A stretch of DNA of 64,000 nt from NCBI RefSeq assembly GCF_029395675.1, contig NZ_CP115184.1, positions 124,001 through 188,000 of the forward strand, read 5' to 3'. The notes beneath the pieces were generated by a model. The model saw nothing but the letters and a program-made list of their open reading frames with translations, had not been told where the DNA came from and made no database searches. The DNA is from Janibacter cremeus. Its GTDB lineage: Bacteria; Actinomycetota; Actinomycetes; Actinomycetales; Dermatophilaceae. The position numbers and the translations under genes were made by a program. Shown here in pieces: positions 19,792-31,658 of the stretch (position 1 is the stretch's first letter; each line of letters starts with the position of its first letter).

Positions 19792-20592
19792 ATGAGTCCC
19801 GTCGTCGATGCCACCACCGACCGCGACGCGAGCATCGAGGCCTGCGTCGACGCGGTCCGCCGCGGTGAGGTCGTGGTCATCCCCACCGACACCGTCTACG
19901 GGATCGGGGCCGACGCCTTCGACCCGGCCGCCGTCGCCGACGTCCTCGCGGCGAAGGGGAGGGGCCGCGAGATGCCCCCACCGGTCCTCGTGCCCGACAC
20001 CCGCACCATCGACGGGCTCGCCCGTGACGTCCCGGAGCAGGCCCGCCGCCTCGTCGACGCGCTGTGGCCCGGCCCGCTGACCATCGTGCTGTGGGCCCAG
20101 CCCTCCCTCCGCTGGGACCTCGGCGAGACCGGCGGCACGGTCGCGCTGCGCATGCCCGACGACGAGGTCGCCCTGGCCGTCCTGCGCGAGACCGGCCCGC
20201 TCGCGGTGACCAGCGCCAACCGCACCGGCGAGCCGGCCGCGACCTCCGTCACCGACGCCGCCGTCCAGCTCGGCCCGAGCGTCGCCGTCTACGTCGACGG
20301 CGGCCCGCGCGCCACCGTCGAGCCGTCGACGATCATCGACTGCACCGGGGAGTACCCCCAGGTGCTGCGCCAGGGCGCGATCGAGCGCGCCCGACTCGAG
20401 GAGGTCCTCGGCGCCGACTTCGACACGGCGCCGGCCGCCCCCTTCGCCCCCGACGAGGAGCCGGCCGGGTCCGCCGACGCGGCCGACGGCGAAGAGTGGA
20501 ACAATCCCCACCGTGCAGACCCGGCCGAGCCGACCGGGAGCGAGACCCCCACCCACACGTCCACCGACACGGAGGCCAGCGATGACCGATGA
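19792..20592 (+). CDS. tsaC: L-threonylcarbamoyladenylate synthase
   Basis: Makes threonylcarbamoyl-AMP from threonine, bicarbonate and ATP for the t6A37 modification of ANN-decoding tRNAs. 266 residues. The YrdC/Sua5 core (about 10-205) shows the KxR-type opening with [20 protein letters not shown] and later [24 protein letters not shown]. In place of a Sua5 C-terminal domain there is an acidic, Pro/Thr-rich tail of about 60 residues, likely disordered. The ATG 19792 is preceded by a -10 box, so a leaderless start is favoured over GTG 19783. The last 11 nt overlap glyA. Confidence 0.92.
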   Translation: MSPVVDATTDRDASIEACVDAVRRGEVVVIPTDTVYGIGADAFDPAAVADVLAAKGRGREMPPPVLVPDTRTIDGLARDVPEQARRLVDALWPGPLTIVLWAQPSLRWDLGETGGTVALRMPDDEVALAVLRETGPLAVTSANRTGEPAATSVTDAAVQLGPSVAVYVDGGPRATVEPSTIIDCTGEYPQVLRQGAIERARLEEVLGADFDTAPAAPFAPDEEPAGSADAADGEEWNNPHRADPAEPTGSETPTHTSTDTEASDDR

Positions 20593-21859
20593 CACCTTCT
20601 ACGGATCCGACTTCGGTGCGCTGCGCGCCTTCGACCCCGAGATCGCCGGCGTGCTCACCAGCGAGCTCGAGCGGATCCGTGGCGGACTGCAGCTCATCGC
20701 GAGCGAGAACATCTCCTCCCCGGAGGTGCTCACCTCCCTCGGCTCGACGCTGAGCAACAAGTACGCCGAGGGTTACCCGGGCCGCCGCTACTACGGGGGC
20801 TGCTCCGAGGTCGACAAGGCCGAGGTGCTGGCGATCGAGCGCTGCAAGAGCCTGCTCGGCGCCGACCACGCCAACGTCCAGGCCCACTCCGGCGCCAGCG
20901 CCAACCAGGCCGTCTACGGCGCCTTCCTCGCTCCGGGCGAGAAGATCCTGGCGATGTCGCTGCCGCACGGCGGGCACCTGACCCACGGCACCAAGGTCTC
21001 CTTCTCCGGCAAGTGGTTCGACGCCGTCCACTACGGCGTGCACCCCGAGACCGAGGACGTCGACTACGACGAGATGGAGCGCCTGGCCAAGGAGCACCGC
21101 CCCAAGGTCATCTGCTCGGGCGGCTCGGCGATCCCGCGCCTTATCGACTTCGAGCGCATCCGCGCGATCTGCGACGAGGTCGGCGCGATCATGTGGGTCG
21201 ACGCGGCGCACTTCATCGGTCTCGTCGCCGGCCAGGCCATCCCGAGCCCGGTGCCCTACGCCGACGTCGTCACCTTCACCACGCACAAGGTGCTGCGCGG
21301 GCCGCGCTCCGGTGCGCTGGTGTGCAAGGAGGAGCACGCCAAGGCGCTCGACAAGGCGATCTTCCCGATGATGCAGGGCGGCCCGCAGATGCACACGATC
21401 GCGGCCAAGGCGGTCAACTTCAAGGAGTGCGCCACCCCCGCGTACCAGGAGTACGCGAAGTCCGTCATCGAGAACGCCAAGGTCCTCGCCGACGAGCTCG
21501 GTCAGCGCGGCATCCGCCCGACGACCGGCGGCACGGACACCCACCTCGCGCTGCTGGACCTGCAGGGCGTGGAGGTCACCGGCAAGGACGCCGAGGCGCG
21601 GTGCGACGCGGCCGGCATCACGCTGAACAAGAACGCCATCCCCAACGACCCGCAGAAGCCCTCGATCGCCTCCGGCGTCCGCGTCGGCACGCCGTGCGTG
21701 ACCACGCAGGGGATGGGCACGGACCAGATGGTCACCATCGCCGAGCTGATCCACACGGCCGTGACGAAGGGGGACGCCGACCCCGAGCACGAGGTCTCCC
21801 GTGAGGTGCGCGGCACCGTCACCGACCTCGTGACGCAGTTCCCGGCCTACCCCCGCTGA
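20582..21859 (+). CDS. glyA: Serine hydroxymethyltransferase
   Basis: PLP enzyme interconverting serine and glycine with tetrahydrofolate, the main source of one-carbon units. 425 residues, normal length. Substrate motifs LIASENISSPEV and YAEGYPGRRYYGG; the PLP lysine lies in TFTTHKVLRGPR (K236). The residue after it is Val where Thr is usual, a mild variation. Folate-binding and C-terminal domain continue to DLVTQFPAYPR. ATG 20582 lies inside the end of tsaC (11-nt overlap), implying coupled translation. Confidence 0.96.
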   Translation: MTDDTFYGSDFGALRAFDPEIAGVLTSELERIRGGLQLIASENISSPEVLTSLGSTLSNKYAEGYPGRRYYGGCSEVDKAEVLAIERCKSLLGADHANVQAHSGASANQAVYGAFLAPGEKILAMSLPHGGHLTHGTKVSFSGKWFDAVHYGVHPETEDVDYDEMERLAKEHRPKVICSGGSAIPRLIDFERIRAICDEVGAIMWVDAAHFIGLVAGQAIPSPVPYADVVTFTTHKVLRGPRSGALVCKEEHAKALDKAIFPMMQGGPQMHTIAAKAVNFKECATPAYQEYAKSVIENAKVLADELGQRGIRPTTGGTDTHLALLDLQGVEVTGKDAEARCDAAGITLNKNAIPNDPQKPSIASGVRVGTPCVTTQGMGTDQMVTIAELIHTAVTKGDADPEHEVSREVRGTVTDLVTQFPAYPR

Positions 21860-21893
21860 TCCGCCCGGTCCACGGCGCAGGCGGAGGCAGCAG

Positions 21894-23030
21894 GTGAGGG
21901 AGTACGTCTTCGTCTTCCTCGTCGCGCTGGCGACGACCTACGTCCTCGTCCCGCTGATGCGCACGCTGGCCGTGCGCGTCGGTGCCTTCACCGAGGTGCG
22001 GGAGCGCGACGTCAACGTCGTGCCGATCCCGCGGCTCGGCGGTGTGGCGATGTTCCTGGGGTACGCCGCGGCGACGCTCGTCGCATGGCGGATGCCCTTC
22101 CTCAGCCAGGTCTTCGAGTCCGCCGAGCTCATCGGCGTCCTCGTCGGCGCGGGCGTCGTCTGCCTCCTCGGGGCGATCGACGACGTGCGCGAGCTCGATG
22201 CGCTGACCAAGCTCGGCGGGCAGCTCCTCGCGGCGGCGATCATCGCCTTCGCGGGCGTTCAGTTCTTCTCGCTGCCGCTCGGGGTGGTCACGGTCCTGCC
22301 GGCGCCGCTGCTGGTGATCCTGACGATCTTCGTCGTGGTGCTGTGCATCAACGCGGTGAACTTCATCGACGGCCTCGACGGGCTCGCCGCCGGGATCGTC
22401 GCCATCGCGGCGGTCGCCTTCTTCCTCTACAGCTACGGCATCACCGCCAACATCAGCCCGCCCAACGTCTTCTCCTCGGCGACCTTCGTCGCGGCGGCCC
22501 TGGCCGGCAGCTGCATGGGCTTCCTGCCGCACAACATCTATCCGGCGAAGCTGTTCATGGGGGACTCCGGGGCGCTGACCCTGGGACTGCTCTTCGCGGC
22601 GGCGACGATCCTCAACGTCGGCCACATCGCGCCGGCGGACGTCAGCGCCAACCGGGTGGCGTCGACGATCCTGCCGCTGCTCATCCCCATCTCGATCATC
22701 CTGCTGCCGCTGCTCGACGTGCTGTGGGCGGTGGTGCGGCGCACCGCACGGGGCCAGCGGCCGTGGCACCCGGACAGCCAGCACCTGCACCACCGGATGC
22801 TGCAGATCGGCCACGGGCACCGGCGCGCGGTGCTGCTGCTGTGGCTGTGGGCGCTCGTCCTCGCGATGGGTGCCGTCAGCTTCGTCTTCCTGCCGCCGAC
22901 TGCGGCCGCTGCCGGGGGAGCGGTGATGATTCTCGTCGCAGCCGGTCTGACGGCGTGGCTGCCGCGCTTCTCCCGGCCCGGCCACCGACCCAAGAGATTC
23001 GACGAGGAAGGTCATCGCCTCGATGCGTGA
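21894..23030 (+). CDS. wecA: Polyprenyl-phosphate GlcNAc-1-phosphate transferase (WecA/Rfe type)
   Basis: Polytopic membrane enzyme loading a sugar-1-phosphate (GlcNAc-1-P) on decaprenyl/undecaprenyl phosphate, starting cell-wall linkage units or teichoic-type polymers. 378 residues, about 11 helices. Catalytic loops: NVVPIPRLGG, GAIDDVRELDALTKL (Mg-binding DD), NAVNFIDGLDGLAAGI, KLFMGDSGAL and the HLHHRML histidine motif before the last helices. GTG 21894 is in the usual place directly before the first helix. Its position upstream of atp is the standard actinobacterial order (glyA-wecA-atpI). Confidence 0.93.
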   Translation: MREYVFVFLVALATTYVLVPLMRTLAVRVGAFTEVRERDVNVVPIPRLGGVAMFLGYAAATLVAWRMPFLSQVFESAELIGVLVGAGVVCLLGAIDDVRELDALTKLGGQLLAAAIIAFAGVQFFSLPLGVVTVLPAPLLVILTIFVVVLCINAVNFIDGLDGLAAGIVAIAAVAFFLYSYGITANISPPNVFSSATFVAAALAGSCMGFLPHNIYPAKLFMGDSGALTLGLLFAAATILNVGHIAPADVSANRVASTILPLLIPISIILLPLLDVLWAVVRRTARGQRPWHPDSQHLHHRMLQIGHGHRRAVLLLWLWALVLAMGAVSFVFLPPTAAAAGGAVMILVAAGLTAWLPRFSRPGHRPKRFDEEGHRLDA

Positions 23031-23053
23031 GCGACCGATTGGGCGGCTCCCGG

Positions 23054-23079
23054 GCGCTTGTGTAAACTTTCACAAGCGC
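23054..23079. promoter_or_regulatory. Rex-type operator upstream of the ATP synthase operon
   Basis: TTGTGTAAACTTTCACAA (23058-23075) agrees with the Rex consensus TTGTGAANNNNTTCACAA at all but one specified base, and GCGC/GCGC extends the palindrome to 26 bp. It lies about 10 nt upstream of a possible -10 (TACCCT, 23086-23091), so bound Rex would cover the -35. Rex is the NADH/NAD+ sensing repressor that controls respiratory genes in Streptomyces. Confidence 0.75.
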
Positions 23080-23138
23080 CTCCAGTACCCTTGGTACGAC
23101 CCCGCAGACAACCCCCGCTCCCGTCCAGAAGTGAGCCG

Positions 23139-23558
23139 ATGACGACGCCTCCCCGCCGCACTCCCGTGCAGGGCATGCGCCGTGGCGTCCTCGTCTCGGG
23201 CATGGTCGGGACCCTCGTCCTCACGATCGTGGGAGCCATGGCGAAGGGGGCCGACGGCGCCCTGAGCGCACTGGCCGGGTCGCTGCTCGCCTTCGTCGTC
23301 ATCCTCGTCGGCCTGCTGGCGATCACGGTCATCGTCGCCGGTGACCCGGCGGTCTCGATGGCCGGCGCCGGTGTCGTCTACCTGGGCCAGCTCATCCTCC
23401 TCGTCGGCGCCCTGCTGGTGCTGCACGGTGCCAGCTGGCTCGAGGGTGACATCACCGCCTTCTCCGCGGTCGTCGCCACCGTGGTGCTGCAGGCGGGACA
23501 GGTGATCGGCTACGTCCGCTCGCGCCACGTGCTCTACCCGCAGGCGGGTCGCGCATGA
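23139..23558 (+). CDS. ATP synthase protein I-like membrane protein
   Basis: 139-residue, four-helix membrane protein at the head of the atp operon (basic N-terminus PPRRTPVQGMRRG, helices to about residue 125, tail RSRHVLYPQAGRA). The position and topology match the AtpI-like protein of actinobacterial ATP synthase operons, thought to help c-ring assembly. ATG 23139 is used; no strong Shine-Dalgarno is visible (GAAGTGAG). The stop overlaps the next gene (ATGA). Function is assigned from context and topology. Confidence 0.75.
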   Translation: MTTPPRRTPVQGMRRGVLVSGMVGTLVLTIVGAMAKGADGALSALAGSLLAFVVILVGLLAITVIVAGDPAVSMAGAGVVYLGQLILLVGALLVLHGASWLEGDITAFSAVVATVVLQAGQVIGYVRSRHVLYPQAGRA

Positions 23559-23926
23559 GTGCCGCACCCGGCCGCGCCAGCCGACCCGACGCGCCGCGCC
23601 TGGTGACCAAGAAGCTCGCCGACCCGTCGGCCACCTCCCGCTACGAGGTCGACCCCACCCGCCCGAACCCGATCGTCGCGGCGGACGCCATGGGCTCGAC
23701 CGTGCTCGCACACCTGATCACCGGACCGGTCCTCTTCGGGGGACTGGGCTGGCTGCTGGACCGCTGGCTGGGTGTCACCGTCTTCGTGGCCGTCGGCATC
23801 ATCCTCGGGATGGGCCTGTCGCTCTACATCATCTGGCTCCGATACGGTACGTCCCAGGCACCCACGACCGACCACCCTGATGGGTCGACGCGCGCTGCCG
23901 CGCCACACAACGAGGAGATTCAGTGA
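23555..23926 (+). CDS. AtpZ/AtpI family protein
   Basis: 123 residues: a hydrophilic N-terminus of about 45 residues, then two helices with the AtpZ pattern (LITGPVLFGGLGWLLDRWLGVTVFVAVGIILGMGLSLY broken at GWLLDRWLG) and a polar tail. AtpZ proteins help assemble F1Fo synthase and have been linked to Mg2+/Ca2+ transport. It overlaps both the upstream gene (ATGA) and atpB (GTGA). Confidence 0.8.
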   Translation: MSAAPGRASRPDAPRLVTKKLADPSATSRYEVDPTRPNPIVAADAMGSTVLAHLITGPVLFGGLGWLLDRWLGVTVFVAVGIILGMGLSLYIIWLRYGTSQAPTTDHPDGSTRAAAPHNEEIQ

Positions 23927-24759
23927 CCTTGACTGCGCTCGCGCCCACGCTGGCGGCCGCCGGAGGCGGGGAGAGCTACCAGCCCCCCACCCCGGAGATC
24001 TTCTGGCAACCCCTCTTCGAGGTGGGTGGCCTGACCATCACCAACCAGATGGCCTGGGCCGCGATCATCACCGCGGTGCTCTCCTTCGCCATGATCGCGC
24101 TGAGCAAGCGTGCGGCGGTCCTGCCGAGCAAGGGCCAGTGGCTCTTCGAGGGCTTCTACAACTTCCCGCGCAACTCCATCGCGCGCGACATGATCGGCAC
24201 CAAGGAGTTCCGCCGGTTCGTGCCGCTGCTCTTCACGCTGTTCACGATGGTGCTGTTCTACAACCTCGCCGGGTCCTTCTTCCTGACGATGAACCCCGTC
24301 AGCGGCAAGGTCGCCTTCCCGATCGCCCTGACGCTCGTCGTCTACGTGGTCTACCACTGGGTCGGCATCCAGCGGATGGGGCTCGGTGGCTACTTCAAGC
24401 ACATGATCCCGCCGGGGCTGCCCGGGTGGATCGTGCCCTTCGTCTTCCTCCTCGAGCTCGTGACCTACCTGATCACGCGACCGCTGACGCTGGCCCTGCG
24501 ACTCTTCGGCAACATGTTCGCCGGCCACATGGTCATCTACCTGTTCGTCACCGGCGCCTTCTTCTTCCTGCTGCATGGCGACGGGGTGCTCCTGCGCCTG
24601 CTGTCGCTGCCGACCTTCGCGATGGCCGGTGTCATGGTCCTCTTCGAGATCCTGGTCCAGTTCCTCCAGGCCTTCGTCTTCGCCCTCCTGGCGGCCAGCT
24701 ACATCGCCGGCGCCGTCGCCGAGGAGCACATCCCCGACGACGTCGCCGGGGCGCACTGA
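23923..24759 (+). CDS. atpB: F1Fo ATP synthase subunit a
   Basis: Proton half-channel of Fo, 278 residues, five to six helices. The essential stator arginine lies in LTLALRLFGNMFAGHM. The C-terminal helix pair FEILVQFLQAFVFALLAASYIAGA carries the conserved Gln/Ala face toward the c-ring. GTG 23923 overlaps the atpZ stop. A 112-nt gap separates it from atpE. Confidence 0.95.
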   Translation: MTLTALAPTLAAAGGGESYQPPTPEIFWQPLFEVGGLTITNQMAWAAIITAVLSFAMIALSKRAAVLPSKGQWLFEGFYNFPRNSIARDMIGTKEFRRFVPLLFTLFTMVLFYNLAGSFFLTMNPVSGKVAFPIALTLVVYVVYHWVGIQRMGLGGYFKHMIPPGLPGWIVPFVFLLELVTYLITRPLTLALRLFGNMFAGHMVIYLFVTGAFFFLLHGDGVLLRLLSLPTFAMAGVMVLFEILVQFLQAFVFALLAASYIAGAVAEEHIPDDVAGAH

Positions 24760-24819
24760 GCCGCGGCCCACGCACCGCAGACCCACAACTTCATAGCCCG
24801 CACGTACAACCAGACTTCC

Positions 24820-24838
24820 CCGCGAGATGCCCTCGCGG
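24820..24838 (+). promoter_or_regulatory. Hairpin in the atpB-atpE spacer
   Basis: The 112-nt gap 24760-24871 is unusually A/C-rich. It holds the stem CCGCGAG/CTCGCGG (24820-24826, 24832-24838) and then an A-rich tract with AAAGAGGA before the atpE start. Such leaders raise translation or stability for the c subunit, needed in 8-15 copies. Confidence 0.4.
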
Positions 24839-24871
24839 TGGATCAGAAGAAACACGAAAGAGGAATCACAC

Positions 24872-25075
24872 ATGGACGGCTCCCTCAACCTCATCGGTTA
24901 CGGCCTCTCCGCCATCGGTCCGGCCATCGCCGTCGGGCTGATCTTCGCCGCGTACATCAACGGTGTTGCCCGTCAGCCCGAGTCGCGCAACCTGCTGCAG
25001 CCGATCGCCATCCTCGGCTTCGCCCTCGCCGAGGCGCTCGCCATCTTCGGTCTGGTGCTCGCCTTCGTCCTCTGA
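24872..25075 (+). CDS. atpE: F1Fo ATP synthase subunit c
   Basis: 67-residue hairpin that forms the rotor ring. Helix 1 (residues 7-31) has [21 protein letters not shown]; the polar loop is ARQPESR; helix 2 has the proton-carrying glutamate at E54 in [11 protein letters not shown]. No sodium-type (Q/E...ES/T) ligand set is seen, so it is proton-coupled. ATG 24872 with AAAGAGGA about 9 nt upstream. Confidence 0.96.
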   Translation: MDGSLNLIGYGLSAIGPAIAVGLIFAAYINGVARQPESRNLLQPIAILGFALAEALAIFGLVLAFVL

Positions 25076-25086
25076 TTCGCCGGTAA

Positions 25087-25715
<629 letters not shown>

Positions 25716-25716
<1 letters not shown>

Positions 25717-26525
25717 TGCGAGGTTCCTCCCGCACTGCCGTCCTCGAGGGTCGTCCGGCCTTCGAGTCGGCGCTGACGTCCGGTGACCCGGCCGTCGTGG
25801 CGGACGAGCTCTTCGCCGTGGTCGGGCTGCTCGACGACAACGCGACCCTGCGTCGCAGCGTCGCCGACCCCTCCCGCGAGGGCAGCGACAAGTCGGGTCT
25901 GGTGACCCGGCTGCTCGGCGGCAAGATCTCCGAGGGCACCGTCGGTGCCGTCGCGAGCCTGGCCGCCCAGCGGTGGTCGGCCGATCGGGACCTCACCGAC
26001 ACGCTCGAGCGTTTCGCCGTCGAGGCCGCACTCAAGGGTGCCGAGGACAACCGGGCGATCGATCAGGTCGAGGACGAGCTCTTCCGCTTCGAGCGGGTCG
26101 TCGCGGGCAACCCCGAGCTGCGCGACGCGCTCGCCAACCGCCAGGGTGACCGGGCCGGCAAGGCCGAGCTCGTCAGCTCGCTCCTGGAGGGCAAGACCCG
26201 TCCGGAGACGCTGCGTCTGGCACGACAGGCCGTTCTGGCTCCGCGCGGTCGGCGTTTCTCGCGGACCATCGAGGAGTACCTCCGAGTCGCGGCCGAGCGT
26301 CGTCAGCAGTACACCGCGGTCGTCATGACGGCGGTCGACCTCACCGACGCACAGCGCACCCGGCTCTCGGACGCTCTGCAGCGGGTCTACGGCAAGGCGG
26401 TCCAGCTGCACGTCGTCCACGACGAGGACGTCATCGGCGGCCTCCGGGTCCAGATCGGCGACGAGGTCGTCGACGGGACCGTCCTGCGCCGCCTCGACGA
26501 GGCAAAGCGACACCTGGCCGGCTGA
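25716..26525 (+). CDS. atpH: F1Fo ATP synthase subunit delta
   Basis: Joins the b stalk to the top of F1. 269 residues, the long actinobacterial form. The N-terminal half is a helical OSCP-like domain, and the typical C-terminal OSCP signature [25 protein letters not shown] is clear. ATG 25716 shares a base with the atpF stop. Confidence 0.93.
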
Positions 26526-26598
26526 GGCCCGAGTCCACAACCACCATGCAGACCACCCACTCGGCCCCCACCACGGCCGGCAACGAGGAGAAGACAAC

Positions 26599-28236
26599 AT
26601 GACGGAGCTTTCGATCCGTCCGGAGGAGATCCGGGACGCCCTGGACGGCTACGTGCAGTCCTACAACCCGGGCGCGGCCTCCCGTGAAGAGGTCGGCCGC
26701 GTCACCGACACCGGTGACGGCATCGCCCACGTCGAGGGCCTGCCCTCGGCCATGACGAACGAGCTGCTCGAGTTCGAGGACGGCACGCTCGGCCTCGCAC
26801 TCAACCTCGACGTCCACGAGATCGGTGTCGTCGTCCTCGGCGACTTCTCCAAGCTCGAGGAGGGCCAGGAGGTCAAGCGCACCGGCGAGGTCCTCTCGGT
26901 CCCGATCGGTGACAACTTCCTCGGCCGCGTCGTCAACCCGCTCGGCCAGCCGATCGACGGCCTCGGCGAGGTCGTCTCCGAGGGGCGTCGCGCGCTCGAG
27001 CTGCAGGCTCCGAGCGTCGTCGACCGCAAGTCGGTCCACGAGCCGCTGCAGTCGGGCATCAAGGCCATCGACGCCATGATCCCGGTCGGCCGTGGCCAGC
27101 GTCAGCTGATCATCGGTGACCGCCAGACCGGCAAGACCACGGTCGCGGTCGACACGATCATCAACCAGAAGCAGGCCTGGGAGACCGGCGACCCGAACCA
27201 GCAGGTGCGCTGCATCTACGTCGCCATCGGTCAGAAGGGCTCGACGATCGCCTCGGTCAAGGGCTCCCTCGAGGAGGCCGGCGCGATGGAGTACACGACC
27301 ATCGTCGCGGCCCCCGCGTCCGACGCGGCCGGCTTCAAGTACCTGGCACCCTTCACCGGGTCGGCCATCGGTCAGCACTGGATGTACCAGGGCAAGCACG
27401 TCCTCATCGTCTTCGACGACCTGAGCAAGCAGGCCGAGGCCTACCGCTCGATGTCGCTGCTGCTGCGCCGCCCGCCGGGCCGTGAGGCCTACCCGGGTGA
27501 CGTCTTCTACCTGCACTCGCGCCTGCTGGAGCGCTGCGCCAAGCTCTCCGACGAGATGGGCGCCGGCTCGATGACCGGTCTGCCGATCATCGAGACGAAG
27601 GCCGGTGACGTCTCGGCGTACATCCCGACCAACGTCATCTCCATCACCGACGGCCAGATCTACCTGCAGGCCGACCTGTTCAACTCGGACGTCCGCCCCG
27701 CCATCGACGTGGGTGTCTCGGTCTCCCGAGTCGGCGGTGACGCGCAGATCAAGCCGATGAAGAAGGTCGCGGGTCGTCTCAAGCTCGACCTGGCCCAGTA
27801 CCGCTCCCTCGAGGCCTTCGCGATGTTCGCGTCCGACCTCGACCCGACCTCGAAGCAGCAGCTGGCCCGGGGCGCCCGCCTCGTCGAGCTGCTCAAGCAG
27901 CGCCAGGCCAACCCGTTCCCGGTCGAGGACCAGGTCGTCTCGGTCTGGGCCGGTACCACCGGTCGTCTCGACGACGTCGCGGTCGGCGACATCTCGCGCT
28001 TCGAGTCCGAGTGGATCGACTACCTGCACCGCAACGAGCAGGGCCTGCTCGACGCGCTGCGCGAGCGCGGCGACTGGGAGGACTCGACCCAGCAGGCGCT
28101 GGCCTCGGCCTTCGACGCCTTCCGTCCGACCTTCGTCGCGGGCGACGCCGACGAGGTGCCGCTGGGCAGCGCCGAGGAGGACGGCGACGACGCGCTCGAC
28201 TCCTCGCAGGAGCAGATCGTCAAGCAGAAGCGCTGA
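26599..28236 (+). CDS. atpA: F1Fo ATP synthase subunit alpha
   Basis: Non-catalytic nucleotide-binding subunit of F1, 545 residues. Walker [12 protein letters not shown] (about 173-183), Walker [16 protein letters not shown], and the catalytic arginine region [10 protein letters not shown]. The C-terminal tail (about 515-545) is acidic ([17 protein letters not shown]), as in other Actinobacteria, where a C-terminal alpha extension suppresses ATP hydrolysis. Start ATG 26599, with GAGGAG 10 nt upstream. Confidence 0.97.
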   Translation: MTELSIRPEEIRDALDGYVQSYNPGAASREEVGRVTDTGDGIAHVEGLPSAMTNELLEFEDGTLGLALNLDVHEIGVVVLGDFSKLEEGQEVKRTGEVLSVPIGDNFLGRVVNPLGQPIDGLGEVVSEGRRALELQAPSVVDRKSVHEPLQSGIKAIDAMIPVGRGQRQLIIGDRQTGKTTVAVDTIINQKQAWETGDPNQQVRCIYVAIGQKGSTIASVKGSLEEAGAMEYTTIVAAPASDAAGFKYLAPFTGSAIGQHWMYQGKHVLIVFDDLSKQAEAYRSMSLLLRRPPGREAYPGDVFYLHSRLLERCAKLSDEMGAGSMTGLPIIETKAGDVSAYIPTNVISITDGQIYLQADLFNSDVRPAIDVGVSVSRVGGDAQIKPMKKVAGRLKLDLAQYRSLEAFAMFASDLDPTSKQQLARGARLVELLKQRQANPFPVEDQVVSVWAGTTGRLDDVAVGDISRFESEWIDYLHRNEQGLLDALRERGDWEDSTQQALASAFDAFRPTFVAGDADEVPLGSAEEDGDDALDSSQEQIVKQKR

Positions 28237-28342
28237 TGTCCTTCGGCGGGGTGCCCTCGGGCACCCTGCCGGGGCACCTCGCACCCCTTGGTCGGCCGTC
28301 GGCCGACTTCTCGACCACGAACCACCAGAGAGGCGGAAACGC

Positions 28343-30716
<2,374 letters not shown>

Positions 30717-30731
30717 CCCACCACGCACCAC

Positions 30732-30772
30732 CGCGGCCGCCCCCCTTCGCCTGACGAAGGGGGGCGGCCGCG
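30732..30772 (+). terminator. Hairpin after atpD
   Basis: Perfect 18-bp stem (30732-30749, 30755-30772) with a 5-nt loop, built on CCCCCTTCG/CGAAGGGGG; no T-run. If it terminates, atpC is expressed mainly from its own promoters. Confidence 0.65.
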
Positions 30773-30790
30773 TCCGTCGGGGGAGAGACC

Positions 30791-30796
30791 TACACT
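30791..30796 (+). promoter_or_regulatory. -10 box (TACACT) before DUF2752 gene
   Basis: TACACT ends 7 nt before the ATG of the 13-codon frame at 30804, matching the leaderless spacing seen at argS, tsaC and nucS. Confidence 0.5.
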
Positions 30797-30803
30797 GGCC
30801 GAC

Positions 30804-30845
30804 ATGAGGACAGCAGGAGACGTGCGCGAGCGGACGTGGCGATGA
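30804..30845 (+). CDS. Possible 13-residue leader peptide
   Basis: The frame MRTAGDVRERTWR begins 7 nt after a -10 box and ends in TGA that overlaps the DUF2752 start (ATGA at 30842). This looks like a leaderless upstream ORF that couples translation into the next gene. Its shortness means chance cannot be excluded. Confidence 0.4.
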   Translation: MRTAGDVRERTWR

Positions 30846-31312
30846 CGGCCGCGACCGGTCAGGGACCGCTCCCGCTCGCGCAGGGCACGAACCGCAGCGA
30901 GCGGATCGTCGTGCTCGTCATCGCCGCCGTCAGCCTCGTCGGTCTGGGCATCGCCCGGCTGTGGCCGGTCGCGTCCGTCGACTCCGGTGAGCCGACGTGC
31001 CTGCTGCGGATCTTCACCGGGCTGCCCTGCCCGGGGTGCGGCATGACCCGTTCGTGGGTGCACCTCGCGCACGGTGACGTGCTCACCGCCTTCGAGTACA
31101 ACCTCTTCGGCCCCATCGGCATGGCCGCCGCGGCGGGGATCGTCGCCTACGTCGGTGTCGCGCTCGCGCGGCGCCGACCACCCGAGCGCCTCCTGACGCT
31201 CGTCGACCCGAAGGTGCTGCTCGGGCTGATCACCGTGTGGCTGGCCTACTCCGCCGTCCGGATGGTCAGCCTCGGGCTGGGCCAGGACTACTTCGCACTC
31301 GTGGTCGCCTGA
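30842..31312 (+). CDS. DUF2752 family membrane protein
   Basis: 156 residues with three predicted helices (about 22-42, 82-104, 122-142). The DUF2752 signature is CLLRIFTGLPCPGCGMTRSWVHLAHGD, with a CPGCGMTR motif that suggests metal or redox chemistry at the membrane. The function of the family is not established. It is unusually placed between atpD and atpC. Start ATG 30842 (or GTG 30836 two codons earlier). Confidence 0.85.
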   Translation: MTAATGQGPLPLAQGTNRSERIVVLVIAAVSLVGLGIARLWPVASVDSGEPTCLLRIFTGLPCPGCGMTRSWVHLAHGDVLTAFEYNLFGPIGMAAAAGIVAYVGVALARRRPPERLLTLVDPKVLLGLITVWLAYSAVRMVSLGLGQDYFALVVA

Positions 31313-31343
31313 CCTGGTGTCCGACGCATCGCCCCACGCGGGA

Positions 31344-31349
31344 TAGCAT
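31344..31349 (+). promoter_or_regulatory. -10 box (TAGCAT) upstream of atpC
   Basis: TAGCAT in the DUF2752-atpC gap, 35 nt before the GTG; GAAGGA precedes the start, so this mRNA would have a short leader. Confidence 0.4.
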
Positions 31350-31384
31350 GGGGTGGCACTCACCCCGATATCGAAGGACCCCTC

Positions 31385-31651
31385 GTGAGCTCCCTGAACG
31401 TTGAACTCGTCGCCGCCGACCGCAAGGTCTGGTCCGGAGAGGCCAGCATGGTCCGGGCCCGCACCACCGAGGGAGAGATCGGTGTCATGCCGGGTCACAC
31501 CCCGATGCTCGGTGTCCTCGTGGAGGGTGACGTGCTGATCTCGTCCCCCGAGGGTGACCAGAGCGCCTCCATCGACGGCGGCTTCTTCTCCGTCGACCAC
31601 GACACCGTGACGATCGTCGCGGAGACCGTCCAGGTCCCGGCCAGGGCCTGA
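31385..31651 (+). CDS. atpC: F1Fo ATP synthase subunit epsilon (short form)
   Basis: 88 residues from GTG 31385, comprising only the N-terminal beta-sandwich (LNVELVAADRKVWSGEASMVRARTTEGEIG, GHTPMLGVLVEGDVLI). The C-terminal helix hairpin found in E. coli epsilon (about 45 residues) that inhibits ATP hydrolysis is absent, as in many Actinobacteria. It is separated from atpD by a hairpin, a promoter and the DUF2752 gene, and followed by DUF2550. Confidence 0.95.
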   Translation: MSSLNVELVAADRKVWSGEASMVRARTTEGEIGVMPGHTPMLGVLVEGDVLISSPEGDQSASIDGGFFSVDHDTVTIVAETVQVPARA

Positions 31652-31658
31652 CGAAGCC

